From the NCBI GenBank assembly GCA_020352515.1, contig CP070678.1:3609014-3649485 (forward strand): a DNA stretch of 40,472 nucleotides, read 5' to 3'. Under the pieces are notes generated by a model. The model saw only the letters and a program-made list of their open reading frames with translations. It had not been told where the DNA came from and searched no databases. Below, one piece after another: positions 9,286-17,793 of the stretch (positions are counted from its first letter, which is position 1; every line of letters starts with the position of its first letter). A program made the translations under genes and the position numbers. Source of the DNA: Phycisphaerales bacterium (GTDB taxonomy: Bacteria; Planctomycetota; Phycisphaerae; Sedimentisphaerales; Anaerobacaceae).

Positions 9286-11640
9286 ATGTCAACCATACGT
9301 CTTCCAGGACTTCAATCTGGCATAGACACAGCGTCGCTTATAGAGCAGTTGATGGCCCTTGAACGGCGCACACTCAATGTCTGGGAGCAGCGCAAAAGCC
9401 TCTGGGAAGAGCGAAAGGAAGCACTCGGCACGCTTGAAACGAAGCTGCGCGACTTGAGAAATGCGACCCGCTCGCTCTCCGACGCCGATACGCTCCGCGC
9501 CTATACGATCGCTTCCAGTGATGAGGACAAGCTCACTGCCGAGGCGTCAAACGATGCTTTTGAGGGTAATCACACGGTCGTAATCAACCAACTGGCCACC
9601 GCCGAGCGATGGGTTCATGCCGACGGCCTAAAATATGCCGAGGATTATGTCGGCGCAGGCACCTTCATATATTCCTACAATCACAAGGAAGTGACCGTCA
9701 CAACCACTGCGACAACTACGCTCGAAGAGCTGGTCGGCTTGATCAATAACGACGCGGATAATCCGGGCGTTACGGCAGGTCTGCTTCACTATAACGATGC
9801 TTTTCACCTTGTTCTGAACGGCAATGAAGCGGGTTCCGACTATAGAATCTCGATAAATCAAAGCAGCACGGAAATCTGGGAGGCCGACAGCGCTTTTACG
9901 GTCGGCAGCGACGATGCGGTATTGACCACGAAGATTACACAGTTGGATCAGTTCGGCGGTACTCTCGAGGGCGGAGAAGTGATCGAAATAACCGGGACCG
10001 ACCGCTACGGCAATGCCATTACCCAGGTGGACCTGAGCATTACAGAGAACACCAAGCTAAGCCATCTGGTCGACGAAATCAACGACGCCTTCGACGGCAA
10101 CGTAAAGGCCACGCTCGAAAACGGCAAGATTGTCGTGACGGATGGTTTCGCCGGCACGAGCAGTCTGACGGTGGCTTTGACCTACAACGCCAACGGCTCT
10201 TCTGCGACGCTTACGCTGCCCGCGATGGCTGTTTCGGCAGAGGGCGGCAGTACTACGGCCGACCTGGCTGGATTTGCCGCATCCTATTTCACTCTAACCC
10301 AGACCGCGCAGGAATCCAAGATCAAGGTTGACGGCTATCCTTCGGTCACGGCGGTCGAAGAGGTGCAGGAGCTGGTCCACACGCAGGCGGCGACCAGCGG
10401 AGTTTTTGCCCTCAGCTACGGCGGCCAGACAACCGCACCCATCGCATATAATGCCGGCGTTGCAGAAATCCAGGCGGCCCTCGATGCGCTTTCGAGCGTT
10501 AATCCCGGAGATATAACGGTCGGTGGTGATCCCTTGAATGTATCGGGAACTCTTACGTTCACGTTTGCAGACACTCTGGGTGACGTCAGTGGAATTCTGA
10601 TTGATTGCTCGGCCCTGAGTGACAATTACACAGTAACCGAGCAAACCAAGGGTGTCGATGCCTGGATCGGCCGCAATTCCAACACGGTCGACAACGTAAT
10701 TCACGGTGTGACGCTCCATTTGCACGATACCACGGATGCGAGCGGCGAGCAAATAACGCTGACCAGGGACATACAATCGGTCAAAGACAAGCTGAACACC
10801 ATGGTCGAAGCCTATAACGCCGCGGTGGAATATGTGAAACAGAAAACGGCCTACGACGAGATAACAAAAACTGCGGGCGTCCTCATGGGGGACTTCGTTG
10901 TTTCGACAATAAAGTACGGATTTCGCGGGCCGCTCGTGCAACAGACGGCCGGATTCATAGACGACCTCGACACGTTTCTGACGCCGGGAAATATAGGGCT
11001 TGTGCTCGACAGAGACGGGGTGTTGAGCCTGGATACGAGCGAATTTGACAAGGCTATAGCCGAGGACTACCAGGGTGTGCTGGCGATCATCGGCGCCGAC
11101 AAGACCGGCAGCAGCAACAGCAACACAATCAAGTTCTACGGCGCCAGCAGCGAGTATACAACCGCGGGCGAGTACGATGTTCAGGTGACAATAAGCGGTG
11201 GGGTCATAACCGGCGCCAAGATGAAGCTCGCAAGCGAGTCAACCTACCGCGACGCAACGTACAGCGGTAATATCGTCACCGGGGACAGCAGCTTTGACGA
11301 CAACGGCGACCCCGTTTATGCTGAAAATGGTCTGCAGGTCAGCATTGACCTGGGCACGGACGGCGTCTACACGGCAACTGTGCGCGTAAAGCAGGGCTTC
11401 ACAGGAAGAATGGAAGATCAGCTCGACAGAATGCTCAGAGCTACAACGGGCTCAATGATAATCAATCAGGAACACGTGAACGATCAGATCAAGGTGCTGG
11501 AGGACAAAATCGAGCTTGAAGAAGCCCGCTTGTCCCAGAGGGAGACAAGATTGATCAGTCGCTTTGCCCGCCTCGAAGCAACGCTGGCCCTGTTGCAAAG
11601 CCAGATGGCCGCCGCAGGGATCATTAACATACAACGATAG
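9286..11640 (+). CDS. fliD: Flagellar cap protein FliD (hook-associated protein 2) with an inserted domain
   Basis: FliD forms the cap at the filament tip and guides flagellin polymerisation outside the cell. The N-terminus has the family signature (LPGLQSGIDTASLIEQLMAL, residues ~6-25) followed by a helical D0/D1 region. The C-terminal FliD_C part (from ~485) ends in a long coiled coil (~715-775). At 784 residues it is much longer than the 450-500 typical of enterobacteria. Part of the excess is a segment at ~370-450 that splits the usual 'KVDG...NTVDNVIHGVTL' region; it starts GVFALSYGGQTTAPIAYNA and looks like a repeat module of large secreted proteins. A GGGCGGG stretch lies 5 nt before ATG. 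The gene stands between the giant glycosyltransferase and the convergent minus-strand flagellar operon, with a sigma28-like promoter upstream. Confidence 0.93.
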   Translation: MSTIRLPGLQSGIDTASLIEQLMALERRTLNVWEQRKSLWEERKEALGTLETKLRDLRNATRSLSDADTLRAYTIASSDEDKLTAEASNDAFEGNHTVVINQLATAERWVHADGLKYAEDYVGAGTFIYSYNHKEVTVTTTATTTLEELVGLINNDADNPGVTAGLLHYNDAFHLVLNGNEAGSDYRISINQSSTEIWEADSAFTVGSDDAVLTTKITQLDQFGGTLEGGEVIEITGTDRYGNAITQVDLSITENTKLSHLVDEINDAFDGNVKATLENGKIVVTDGFAGTSSLTVALTYNANGSSATLTLPAMAVSAEGGSTTADLAGFAASYFTLTQTAQESKIKVDGYPSVTAVEEVQELVHTQAATSGVFALSYGGQTTAPIAYNAGVAEIQAALDALSSVNPGDITVGGDPLNVSGTLTFTFADTLGDVSGILIDCSALSDNYTVTEQTKGVDAWIGRNSNTVDNVIHGVTLHLHDTTDASGEQITLTRDIQSVKDKLNTMVEAYNAAVEYVKQKTAYDEITKTAGVLMGDFVVSTIKYGFRGPLVQQTAGFIDDLDTFLTPGNIGLVLDRDGVLSLDTSEFDKAIAEDYQGVLAIIGADKTGSSNSNTIKFYGASSEYTTAGEYDVQVTISGGVITGAKMKLASESTYRDATYSGNIVTGDSSFDDNGDPVYAENGLQVSIDLGTDGVYTATVRVKQGFTGRMEDQLDRMLRATTGSMIINQEHVNDQIKVLEDKIELEEARLSQRETRLISRFARLEATLALLQSQMAAAGIINIQR

Positions 11641-11854
11641 GCTCCGGAATCATCACACGAGGAGCAGATGTTTCTCCTGGGAATTCTCCGCGGGCCTTAA
11701 AGTCTCAAGCCAATAGCAGTACGCGTCTGCGGAGGACGACCTTCCTACAACTCGCCTCTTTCATATTGCCGGGGGTGCGGCCTCGCGGTGGATAATTGTG
11801 GTGTGACCCTCGTGATTGCGCACTTGTGCGCAGTTGATAGACCGGGTTCTGAGC

Positions 11855-12931
11855 TTAACCCTGCCTGTACCTTCGGCGCCGCAGGCGATAGATCATGGCC
11901 AGCACCTCTGCGACCGCCACATAGAGAGCATCGGGAATGGGCTCGTCGAGCCGCACCGTAGAGTAGATCGTCCTGGCCAGCTCCGGCCTTCTCACCACGG
12001 GCACGCCGTATGCCCGCGCAACCTCCCTGATCTTCTCCGCCAGGTGGTCCGCTCCTTTGGCAACCAGCACGGGCGCATCCATACTCTTTGCGTCGTAGCG
12101 AAGAGCAACTGCAACGTGGGTCGGGTTGACAAGCACCACGCTCGCCTTGGGTACTTCCTGAAGCATGCGCTTCAGGGCCGCCTGGTACTGAATCTTTCGG
12201 ATTCGACTTTTGACCTCCGGCGCGCCTTCTGTCTGCCTGCGGTCTTCCTTTACTTCCTGCTTTGTCATTCTCAGCTCTTTGCGATACTTCCATTTCTGGT
12301 AGGTCGCATCCGCCGCGCCGATGACGAGCAGCGCGAGGCAAACCCGTATCATAAGCCCCAAGATCATCTTTCCGATAACGAGGAGTATCTGCAGCGACCA
12401 GGCCCATCGCAGCGTTGTGAGCATATCAAGCTTGTCCTGGAGGTAATACCAGGCGATAAGCGAAACGAAAAGTAGCTTCAATATGGAAACCAGCAGGCGC
12501 ACAAAGGACCTCGCATTTACCAGTCTGCCCATTCCGACGACCGGGTTGATCGAGTTCAGATCGAGCCTGACGGCTCCGGGGGCGAAATTCGGGCCGCTGA
12601 AGGCGATACTGCCGAGGATCGCCCCGACCGAGAGCGCCGCAAAGAACGGACAGACCACAAGCGTCAAATCCATGATTTTTGAATTCATAAAACTCATAAA
12701 AGCCTTGTTGTCCCTGAAGACAGAAGTGTCCAGTGACATTCCCTGCTTCATTTGTGCGACGAACCACCGCATAAGGTCCGGGGCAAGGAACGACACGGTT
12801 GCCACCAGAACGAGGATCGACACAAATGACAGTAATTCCTGGCTCTGAGGCGTTTGCCCCTTTTCTCTTGCCTTGGCCAGCCTCCGCGGCGTTGGCTGTT
12901 CGGTTCTCTCTGCGGCCGGGTTATCTGGCAT
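11855..12931 (-). CDS. flhB: Flagellar type III export gate protein FlhB
   Basis: FlhB is the inner-membrane export-gate subunit that switches substrate specificity from rod/hook to filament proteins, working with FliK. The 358-residue product has the family N-terminus (ERTEQPTPRRLAKAREKGQ), four hydrophobic segments within residues ~30-215, and a cytoplasmic C-domain carrying the self-cleavage motif NPTH (~265-268) in the context VVLVNPTHVAVALRYD. Length is normal. It is the last gene of the minus-strand flagellar run, 84 nt downstream of fliR, and converges on fliD. The 214-nt gap to fliD holds a perfect 6-bp hairpin (TGCGCA, 4-nt loop, TGCGCA at 11817-11832) without a T-run. Confidence 0.97.
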   Translation of the reverse strand: MPDNPAAERTEQPTPRRLAKAREKGQTPQSQELLSFVSILVLVATVSFLAPDLMRWFVAQMKQGMSLDTSVFRDNKAFMSFMNSKIMDLTLVVCPFFAALSVGAILGSIAFSGPNFAPGAVRLDLNSINPVVGMGRLVNARSFVRLLVSILKLLFVSLIAWYYLQDKLDMLTTLRWAWSLQILLVIGKMILGLMIRVCLALLVIGAADATYQKWKYRKELRMTKQEVKEDRRQTEGAPEVKSRIRKIQYQAALKRMLQEVPKASVVLVNPTHVAVALRYDAKSMDAPVLVAKGADHLAEKIREVARAYGVPVVRRPELARTIYSTVRLDEPIPDALYVAVAEVLAMIYRLRRRRYRQG

Positions 12932-13015
12932 GGCTTGTACCCGTCAGGATGATTCTCTTGTGGAGCCTTGCAATCATTCTACATCCTCTGTCGGCTTCAG
13001 TCTGTCATCGTGTCC

Positions 13016-13768
13016 CTAAAGCGGCAGCAGCACCCCCATCCAGTCGGCGAATTCGGCGACAAAGGCATTGATGAACGGCAGCAGAATCCCGATCAGCAGC
13101 AATCCAAGGCCCACGCGCAGCGGGAAGCTGATAAACAGAATATTCATTTCCGGGGCTATGCGCGCCAGCACAGCGAGCACAACCATCAGCAGAAGAAATG
13201 CGGCCAGCAGTGGTGCGGCCAATCTCAAGCCCGCCACCAGCAGTGTCGAGCCCGCTTCGACCACACCCTGAACAAGAACAGGAACCGTTGGCATGCTCCC
13301 CGCCGGAAAGGCCTGATAGCTCCGGTTCAGCGCCAATAGGAACAGGTGATGACCGTTTGCGCTGAGAAAAAGGATTATGAATATCATCTCGAAGAACATG
13401 CCAAGCGGTTGAGCACTCTCGCCGGTCAGCGGGTCCAGAATCTGGGCCATCGTGAAACCCATTTGCTGCTCGATTATATTGCCGCTCAACCTGACGGCAT
13501 AGAATACAAGAGCGGCGATAAGCCCGAGAGTAAATCCGTAAACTGCTTCAATACCAAGAAGCAGTATTGCCTCGAATGTTGAAATCGGTTCGGGACCTGT
13601 GGAAAAGGGGACCGTAATCGAGAAAAAGACCGACGTCAGGACTGTGGCCGCGACTTTTATGTTGCGCGGGATGCTTCTCCAGCCGAAGACCGGCAGGACC
13701 AGAAAGAATGCCGAGGTCCTCGTCAGAACCATTCCAAAACCCAGCAGCTTGGCAACGACCGGATCCAT
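13016..13768 (-). CDS. fliR: Flagellar export gate protein FliR
   Basis: FliR is a polytopic inner-membrane component of the FliP-FliQ-FliR export channel at the centre of the MS ring. The product is 250 residues, the usual size, and consists almost wholly of hydrophobic helices. Family features include the region LPVFGWRSIPRNIKVAATVL near residues 25-44 and GNIIEQQMGFTMAQILDP near 95-112, typical of the FliR/SpaR/EscT family. The start ATG lies 3 nt after the fliQ stop codon, so the two genes are probably translationally linked. The gene order fliO-P-Q-R-flhB is the standard one in bacteria. Confidence 0.96.
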   Translation of the reverse strand: MDPVVAKLLGFGMVLTRTSAFFLVLPVFGWRSIPRNIKVAATVLTSVFFSITVPFSTGPEPISTFEAILLLGIEAVYGFTLGLIAALVFYAVRLSGNIIEQQMGFTMAQILDPLTGESAQPLGMFFEMIFIILFLSANGHHLFLLALNRSYQAFPAGSMPTVPVLVQGVVEAGSTLLVAGLRLAAPLLAAFLLLMVVLAVLARIAPEMNILFISFPLRVGLGLLLIGILLPFINAFVAEFADWMGVLLPL

Positions 13769-13771
13769 GAA

Positions 13772-14041
13772 TCATCGCCCAATGTTTTGTATGTGGCTGA
13801 AGATGCTGTTCGTGAATCCGAGTATCACCTGGAGCATCCACCCGCCGAAAAGCAGCGTTACCGCGCCTACCGCCAGGAGCTTGGGGACTATGGTTAGCGT
13901 CATGTCACGTACGGAGGTGACTGCCTGAAAGAGAGTAACAACCACCCCGACTACCATGCAGGTCACGAGAATCGGAGCCGATAGAATCAAGGCCGTCTCG
14001 AGCGTATGGCGGCCCAGGTATAGAACAAAACTGTTGTCCAT
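13772..14041 (-). CDS. fliQ: Flagellar export gate protein FliQ
   Basis: FliQ is a small two-helix membrane protein that packs around FliP/FliR in the export gate. The 89-residue length and two hydrophobic hairpin segments (~15-40 and ~52-75) match the family. The conserved centre VTLFQAVTSVRDMTLTIVPK (~34-53) corresponds to the familiar 'QA-T-I-E-TL-F-PK' signature. A GGAGAG sequence about 8 nt before the ATG supports the start. It lies 27 nt downstream of fliP and 3 nt upstream of fliR in the same operon. Confidence 0.96.
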   Translation of the reverse strand: MDNSFVLYLGRHTLETALILSAPILVTCMVVGVVVTLFQAVTSVRDMTLTIVPKLLAVGAVTLLFGGWMLQVILGFTNSIFSHIQNIGR

Positions 14042-14068
14042 CTTGAGTGCTCTCCAGGCAGAATCCCA

Positions 14069-14914
14069 TTATTTGAAGCCCATGCTGAGGCTCTTGGCCA
14101 AGAGGCCCCAGCCGTCGACAAGTACGAACAGTATTAGCTTGAAAGGCAGCGAAATCATCACCGGTGGCAGAAGCATCATTCCGGCGCTCAGCAGAACGCT
14201 GGCAATAACCATGTCTATCAGCAGGAAGGGGATGAACAAAAGGCAGCCTATTTCGAACGCCGTCCTGAATTCGCTTATGACAAATGCCGGGACGACTATG
14301 TGCATGCCGAGCTCCATGCCGTTGGCGGGAGGCTCCGCTTTTGCCATCTGCACGAAAAGCGCCAGGTCCGCCTTGCGGCTCTGCCGAAGCATAAACTCCT
14401 TCATACAATCCCCCGCCCGCCGGCCGGCGGCGGCAAAGTCGATCTCGTCCGCAAGATACGGCCGGACACCCACCTCGTTGATTTTGCTGAACGTCGGGGC
14501 CATAGTGTAGAGAGTCAGAAACAACGCCAGGCCCATGATCGCGATGGTCGGCGGTATCGTCTGCGTGGTCAGCGCCCTGCGGACAAAAGACAGCACGATG
14601 ACTATCCGAGTAAAAGAGGTCATCATTACCAGCAGGCTCGGCAGAATCGCAAGCCCCGTGAAGATTATGACGAGTTTGACCGGCGTGGACCAATCTTTGC
14701 CTTCGGTCTCGCTGCTTGTCGCCTTGTCCACGACCGTCATCAAATCACCGATGCTGGGAATACCCGGTTTCTCAGTGGTCTGTGCGGCGTCATCGTCACT
14801 GCGGACCGCGGGCTCCGGCCGCCCGGACGCATTGTCCGCCTGCCCAAGAGAGCTTTGGGCCGGGACGCAAACAGCAAGGGCCAGAATGAGGATATTGATT
14901 AGCCGTCCCGTCAT
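14069..14914 (-). CDS. fliP: Flagellar export gate protein FliP
   Basis: FliP forms the pentameric core of the flagellar export channel. The 281-residue product starts with a cleavable signal peptide (~1-24, ending near SSLGQA), as is usual for FliP. After a charged, low-complexity spacer (~25-80) come the membrane helices. The conserved family stretch LPSLLVMMTSFTRIVIVLSF is at ~94-113, and FVISEFRTAFEIGCLLFIPF sits before the last helices. Its ATG overlaps the fliO stop codon by one base (TGATG), indicating coupled translation. Confidence 0.96.
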   Translation of the reverse strand: MTGRLINILILALAVCVPAQSSLGQADNASGRPEPAVRSDDDAAQTTEKPGIPSIGDLMTVVDKATSSETEGKDWSTPVKLVIIFTGLAILPSLLVMMTSFTRIVIVLSFVRRALTTQTIPPTIAIMGLALFLTLYTMAPTFSKINEVGVRPYLADEIDFAAAGRRAGDCMKEFMLRQSRKADLALFVQMAKAEPPANGMELGMHIVVPAFVISEFRTAFEIGCLLFIPFLLIDMVIASVLLSAGMMLLPPVMISLPFKLILFVLVDGWGLLAKSLSMGFK

Positions 14915-15390
14915 CAGTCAACCGCCTCATATTCCGGTGGTGAATCCGCGACAGCGTCGTCTATATCGGCCAGCTTCGCGATATGTTCCCTTGTACTGCC
15001 TATAAGGACAAGCTGCCCATCTATCTTCAACAAGTGTACCGCCTTGCGCGGCCCGAGGTAGGCAGTCTCGATCACCCTGATACGTTTGCCGGGCAGGTTG
15101 GCAATCTTTGGAATGAGCCGGCGCGAGGCGTAAATCGCGGCCGCCCCGAGGACTACAACCAGCAGGACAACTAACATCATCTTGAAGAACAGTTCCGGCG
15201 TGCCGGGGCCCTTATCCGCTCCCGCAGAGAAGTTCGGATCGCCGGTCGACAGTGAGACGCTCTTGGATTCCGGACTATTTGGCTTGGACTCTTCCCCGCT
15301 CGATCGCACTGTCCGCACCAAAGCCGTGCCACCCAGAACGACGGCCGCCAGAAACACAACGACTTTTTTCTTTTGTGCTGCCACGCTCAA
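14914..15390 (-). CDS. fliO: Flagellar biosynthesis protein FliO
   Basis: FliO assists assembly of the FliP ring. The 158-residue product has a hydrophobic N-terminal segment (~9-25), a polar spacer, a second membrane helix (~68-86, rich in Val/Leu) and a small conserved cytoplasmic domain (RIRVIETAYLGPRKAVHLLKI, split across ~102-122) characteristic of FliO. The start is TTG at 15390 or GTG two codons later; neither has a strong Shine-Dalgarno sequence. It is the first gene after a 188-nt gap that contains a sigma54-like promoter, so fliO-fliP-fliQ-fliR-flhB may form their own transcription unit. Confidence 0.9.
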   Translation of the reverse strand: MSVAAQKKKVVVFLAAVVLGGTALVRTVRSSGEESKPNSPESKSVSLSTGDPNFSAGADKGPGTPELFFKMMLVVLLVVVLGAAAIYASRRLIPKIANLPGKRIRVIETAYLGPRKAVHLLKIDGQLVLIGSTREHIAKLADIDDAVADSPPEYEAVD

Positions 15391-15426
15391 AATGAACCCG
15401 TATACGATACCTGGAAGTAGTAGTTA

Positions 15427-15441
15427 GCAAATCGCGTGCCG
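15427..15441 (-). promoter_or_regulatory. Sigma54-type promoter for fliO-fliP-fliQ-fliR-flhB
   Basis: Read on the minus strand, the site is CGGCACGCGATTTGCT (15 core bases plus a trailing T). It has the GG and GC dinucleotides 12 nt apart and only one mismatch to TGGCACG-N4-TTGCW. The start of transcription would fall near 15415, about 25 nt before the fliO start. It is the third sigma54-type site in this flagellar locus. Confidence 0.7.
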
Positions 15442-15578
15442 GAACGAGGAAATGCGTGTTTAAGGGCAATCAAGGCCCGTTTCCGGTCGGGAGAGGACAG
15501 CGGATAGGACAAGTTGTCGAATAACTTGACAGCGCGCCGAGCACACCGAAATTACCACGGTACAAAGGGCTGTCCCGC

Positions 15579-16313
15579 TTAATCGCCCGTTCCGACCACC
15601 GCTATGGAAATCTGGGCTTGGTCTGAGATTGAGCTGCCCCTGCCCACCCAATCGCCGCCGGCGCCGGCACCCCAGGAATAGACGGACAATTTGGCCCGCG
15701 CGGACAATTGCTGCCTAATGAAATCTGCAACGGCCTGGGCCCGCCTGGCCGAGAGCAGCCACCGCTCTCTTTCGCCTGTAACGTCATTCGATACGCCGAG
15801 TACAAGGAGCCTGAGCGTATCGGCCCGCGGTGCCTGCCGCAGATTACGACAGAACTCAGCCAGAGAGTTCTTGGCCGCTTCGTTCAGCGTTGCGTCGCCC
15901 TTGGAAAAATGAATGTCGGTTGCCGAAAAGCCCGTCGTTTTCCCGGCTATTTGAAGGGGCGTCTCTGTCATCGAGCGCATAAGTCTCCTGAACATGCGAC
16001 GAAGCGTCTCCTCGCGTGCGTCTATACTCCTGGTCTCGACGGACAGGTCCGGCTCCTTCACCGAGTGCTTGATCTTGACCGCGCCGAAATCAGGAGCCGG
16101 TCTCTTGCCCACTAAAACGCCGATTCCCAGATTCTTGATGGACTCCAGAAAAGAATCCCGCCCCTTGCTCAGAAGCTCGGGATCCTGGACACTTGACAGG
16201 CTGAGCAGCATCACGAAGAAGGTCAAAAGCAGCGTCACCATGTCCGAGAACGTGACGATATACGCAGGGACCTTCGGAACGCCGCTCCAACCTGATTGAC
16301 GCTTGCCGTTCAA
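15579..16313 (-). CDS. motB: MotB-like stator protein (second copy)
   Basis: MotB subunits anchor the MotA/B stator to peptidoglycan and conduct ions. The single membrane helix (~17-42) carries the essential channel aspartate at residue 24 in TFSDMVTLLLTFFVMLLSL. The periplasmic part ends in an OmpA-like peptidoglycan-binding domain (~125-240), with the helix LLSARRAQAVADFIRQQL. Length 244 is close to normal. It starts with TTG, and this codon overlaps the stop of the preceding motB-like gene by 4 nt (TTGA), so the two are translationally coupled. It is more canonical in the OmpA helix than its neighbour. Whether the two copies form a heterodimer or serve alternative stators cannot be told from sequence alone. 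Confidence 0.88.
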   Translation of the reverse strand: MNGKRQSGWSGVPKVPAYIVTFSDMVTLLLTFFVMLLSLSSVQDPELLSKGRDSFLESIKNLGIGVLVGKRPAPDFGAVKIKHSVKEPDLSVETRSIDAREETLRRMFRRLMRSMTETPLQIAGKTTGFSATDIHFSKGDATLNEAAKNSLAEFCRNLRQAPRADTLRLLVLGVSNDVTGERERWLLSARRAQAVADFIRQQLSARAKLSVYSWGAGAGGDWVGRGSSISDQAQISIAVVGTGD

Positions 16314-17014
16314 TTGCAGATGCTCCGATCAAGTATGGCAATCTCTAGCGTACGTCCCCCTCCCGCCGCCCCGCCGTTCTCTTCGATGGCTTCTATGTCC
16401 TCTTTACTTACACTGCTTGCCATCGAGATGCCAAGTTTGCTCTTCTCGGTGCCTTGCCGGGCCAGGTATTCCACAACCGCCCAGGCACGCTCAAGCCCCA
16501 GCTCATTAACCTTGCTCTCGCCTCCGGGACCGTTTTCGCTGATGACCACTCGGCCCGGCAGCGAAGCTTCTTTCAAAAACGAAGCCAAAACCGAAAGAGT
16601 TGTACGACCTTCCGAAGAAATAGCCGCCCCCTTACCCCAAAAGATGTTCGCCGATGAAATGAGCAACACCCGCTGGCTACGGAAGTCCACGGGCTCTGTT
16701 TCTTCTTTTGAGCCTTCCTTCAGGTTTTTATTCAAGGTTGTCTTTTCGCTGCCCGTGTCCAGTTCCTCGGTCGGCTCGATCTGCCTCTGGGACAGAAATG
16801 TGTCCTTATTTTTCACTTCAGGCGGATTCACCGAATGCATCGCGCCGGTGAAAATCACCTTCGCCTTAAAGAAGACTTTTTCATCAAAGGACGAAAAACT
16901 CAGCAACAGCACAAAGAAAGTCAGCAAGAGTGTCATGCAATCACTAAAGGTGACCATCCATTCAGGCGCGCCTTGTTGCTCCTGCAATTCCGGCTGTCTG
17001 TTGCGGTGTCTCAT
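16310..17014 (-). CDS. motB: MotB-like stator protein (first copy)
   Basis: The 234-residue protein has the MotB plan: a short cytoplasmic N-terminus, one membrane helix (~19-42) with the channel Asp at residue 25 (TFSDCMTLLLTFFVLLLSF), a plug and linker region rich in charged residues, and a C-terminal OmpA-like region. The peptidoglycan-binding helix survives only in part (NELGLERAWAVVEYLARQ) and the end of the domain is divergent. It starts 1 nt after the motA stop codon and overlaps the next motB-like gene. This arrangement (motA-motB-motB') suggests a stator built from one MotA and two different MotB subunits. Confidence 0.88.
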   Translation of the reverse strand: MRHRNRQPELQEQQGAPEWMVTFSDCMTLLLTFFVLLLSFSSFDEKVFFKAKVIFTGAMHSVNPPEVKNKDTFLSQRQIEPTEELDTGSEKTTLNKNLKEGSKEETEPVDFRSQRVLLISSANIFWGKGAAISSEGRTTLSVLASFLKEASLPGRVVISENGPGGESKVNELGLERAWAVVEYLARQGTEKSKLGISMASSVSKEDIEAIEENGGAAGGGRTLEIAILDRSICN

Positions 17015-17015
17015 C

Positions 17016-17789
17016 TTAGATCGTTGCCTTTACCTCTTCCCGTCGGCCCTGTGAGACAAATGCCTGCATCTTCTCACGAACCGCCGTTGGATTGTCGCCC
17101 CGCGCCATGGCGCAAACACCCTCGGTAATCATTTCCATCACGGTTGCCTCCGCCTTGGAATGGAGACCAAGCTTGCCCGCAAGAGGTATAAAAACCAAAT
17201 TGGCGGCAAGCGCGCCGTAGAAAGTCGTGATCAGGGCGGTTGCCATTCCCGTGCCGATCCCCGACGGGTCCGTGAGGTTTGTAAGCATCTGAACCAGCCC
17301 GATAAGAGTGCCTATCATGCCGAAGGCCGGGGCCGCCGCGCCCATAAACTCCAGTATCTTCTTTCCGGTTGAATGTCGTTCCTGAAGGCGCTGTGTCTCC
17401 AGGTCCAGCAGATCCCGGATATCTTCGGCATCCTGTCCGTCCACAAGCATCTGAAGGCCCTTGACGAAGAACGCGTTGTCTATCTTGGTAAGCTCCTGCT
17501 CCAAAGCCAGAGCGCCGTCACGCCTGTTTATTGCGGCGTAATTGACCATCTTCTGGATTAGCTCGGCCTGCGCTGGTATTCTTGTAAAAATCGTTTTTTT
17601 GACAATCGAAAATATGGCGAGGAATTGCGGCAGCGAGAAGTGTATCAGCGTCGCGCACAGCATCCCCCCTATGGTTATTGCCAGTGACGGCAAATTGACG
17701 AATATCTTCCAGCCCCCGGTCCCCGCGAAAATGGCGCCGAAAACAATGCCGAAGCCAAAAAGTATCCCCACTATTGTTGCAATGTCCAT
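17016..17789 (-). CDS. motA: Flagellar motor stator protein MotA
   Basis: MotA forms the ion-driven ring around the MotB dimer and applies torque to FliG. The 257-residue protein has the usual four membrane helices: two at the N-terminus (~1-22 and ~33-52) and two near ~150-172 and ~182-204. A cytoplasmic loop between them carries an R-R-D-G-x-L-x-L-E stretch at ~89-97, which fits the region of MotA residues that contact FliG. The two conserved prolines of the channel are present, at 154 (GAAAPAFGMIGTLIGL) and 202 (FIPLAGKL). The start ATG lies 4 nt after the motE-like stop codon and has only a weak A-rich leader. Confidence 0.95.
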   Translation of the reverse strand: MDIATIVGILFGFGIVFGAIFAGTGGWKIFVNLPSLAITIGGMLCATLIHFSLPQFLAIFSIVKKTIFTRIPAQAELIQKMVNYAAINRRDGALALEQELTKIDNAFFVKGLQMLVDGQDAEDIRDLLDLETQRLQERHSTGKKILEFMGAAAPAFGMIGTLIGLVQMLTNLTDPSGIGTGMATALITTFYGALAANLVFIPLAGKLGLHSKAEATVMEMITEGVCAMARGDNPTAVREKMQAFVSQGRREEVKATI

Positions 17790-17793
17790 GAGT

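Noticed and set aside
11745-12407. Minus-strand frame of 220 codons overlapping flhB
   Set aside because: It is a shifted reading of the flhB region; FlhB with its NPTH motif is in the other frame.
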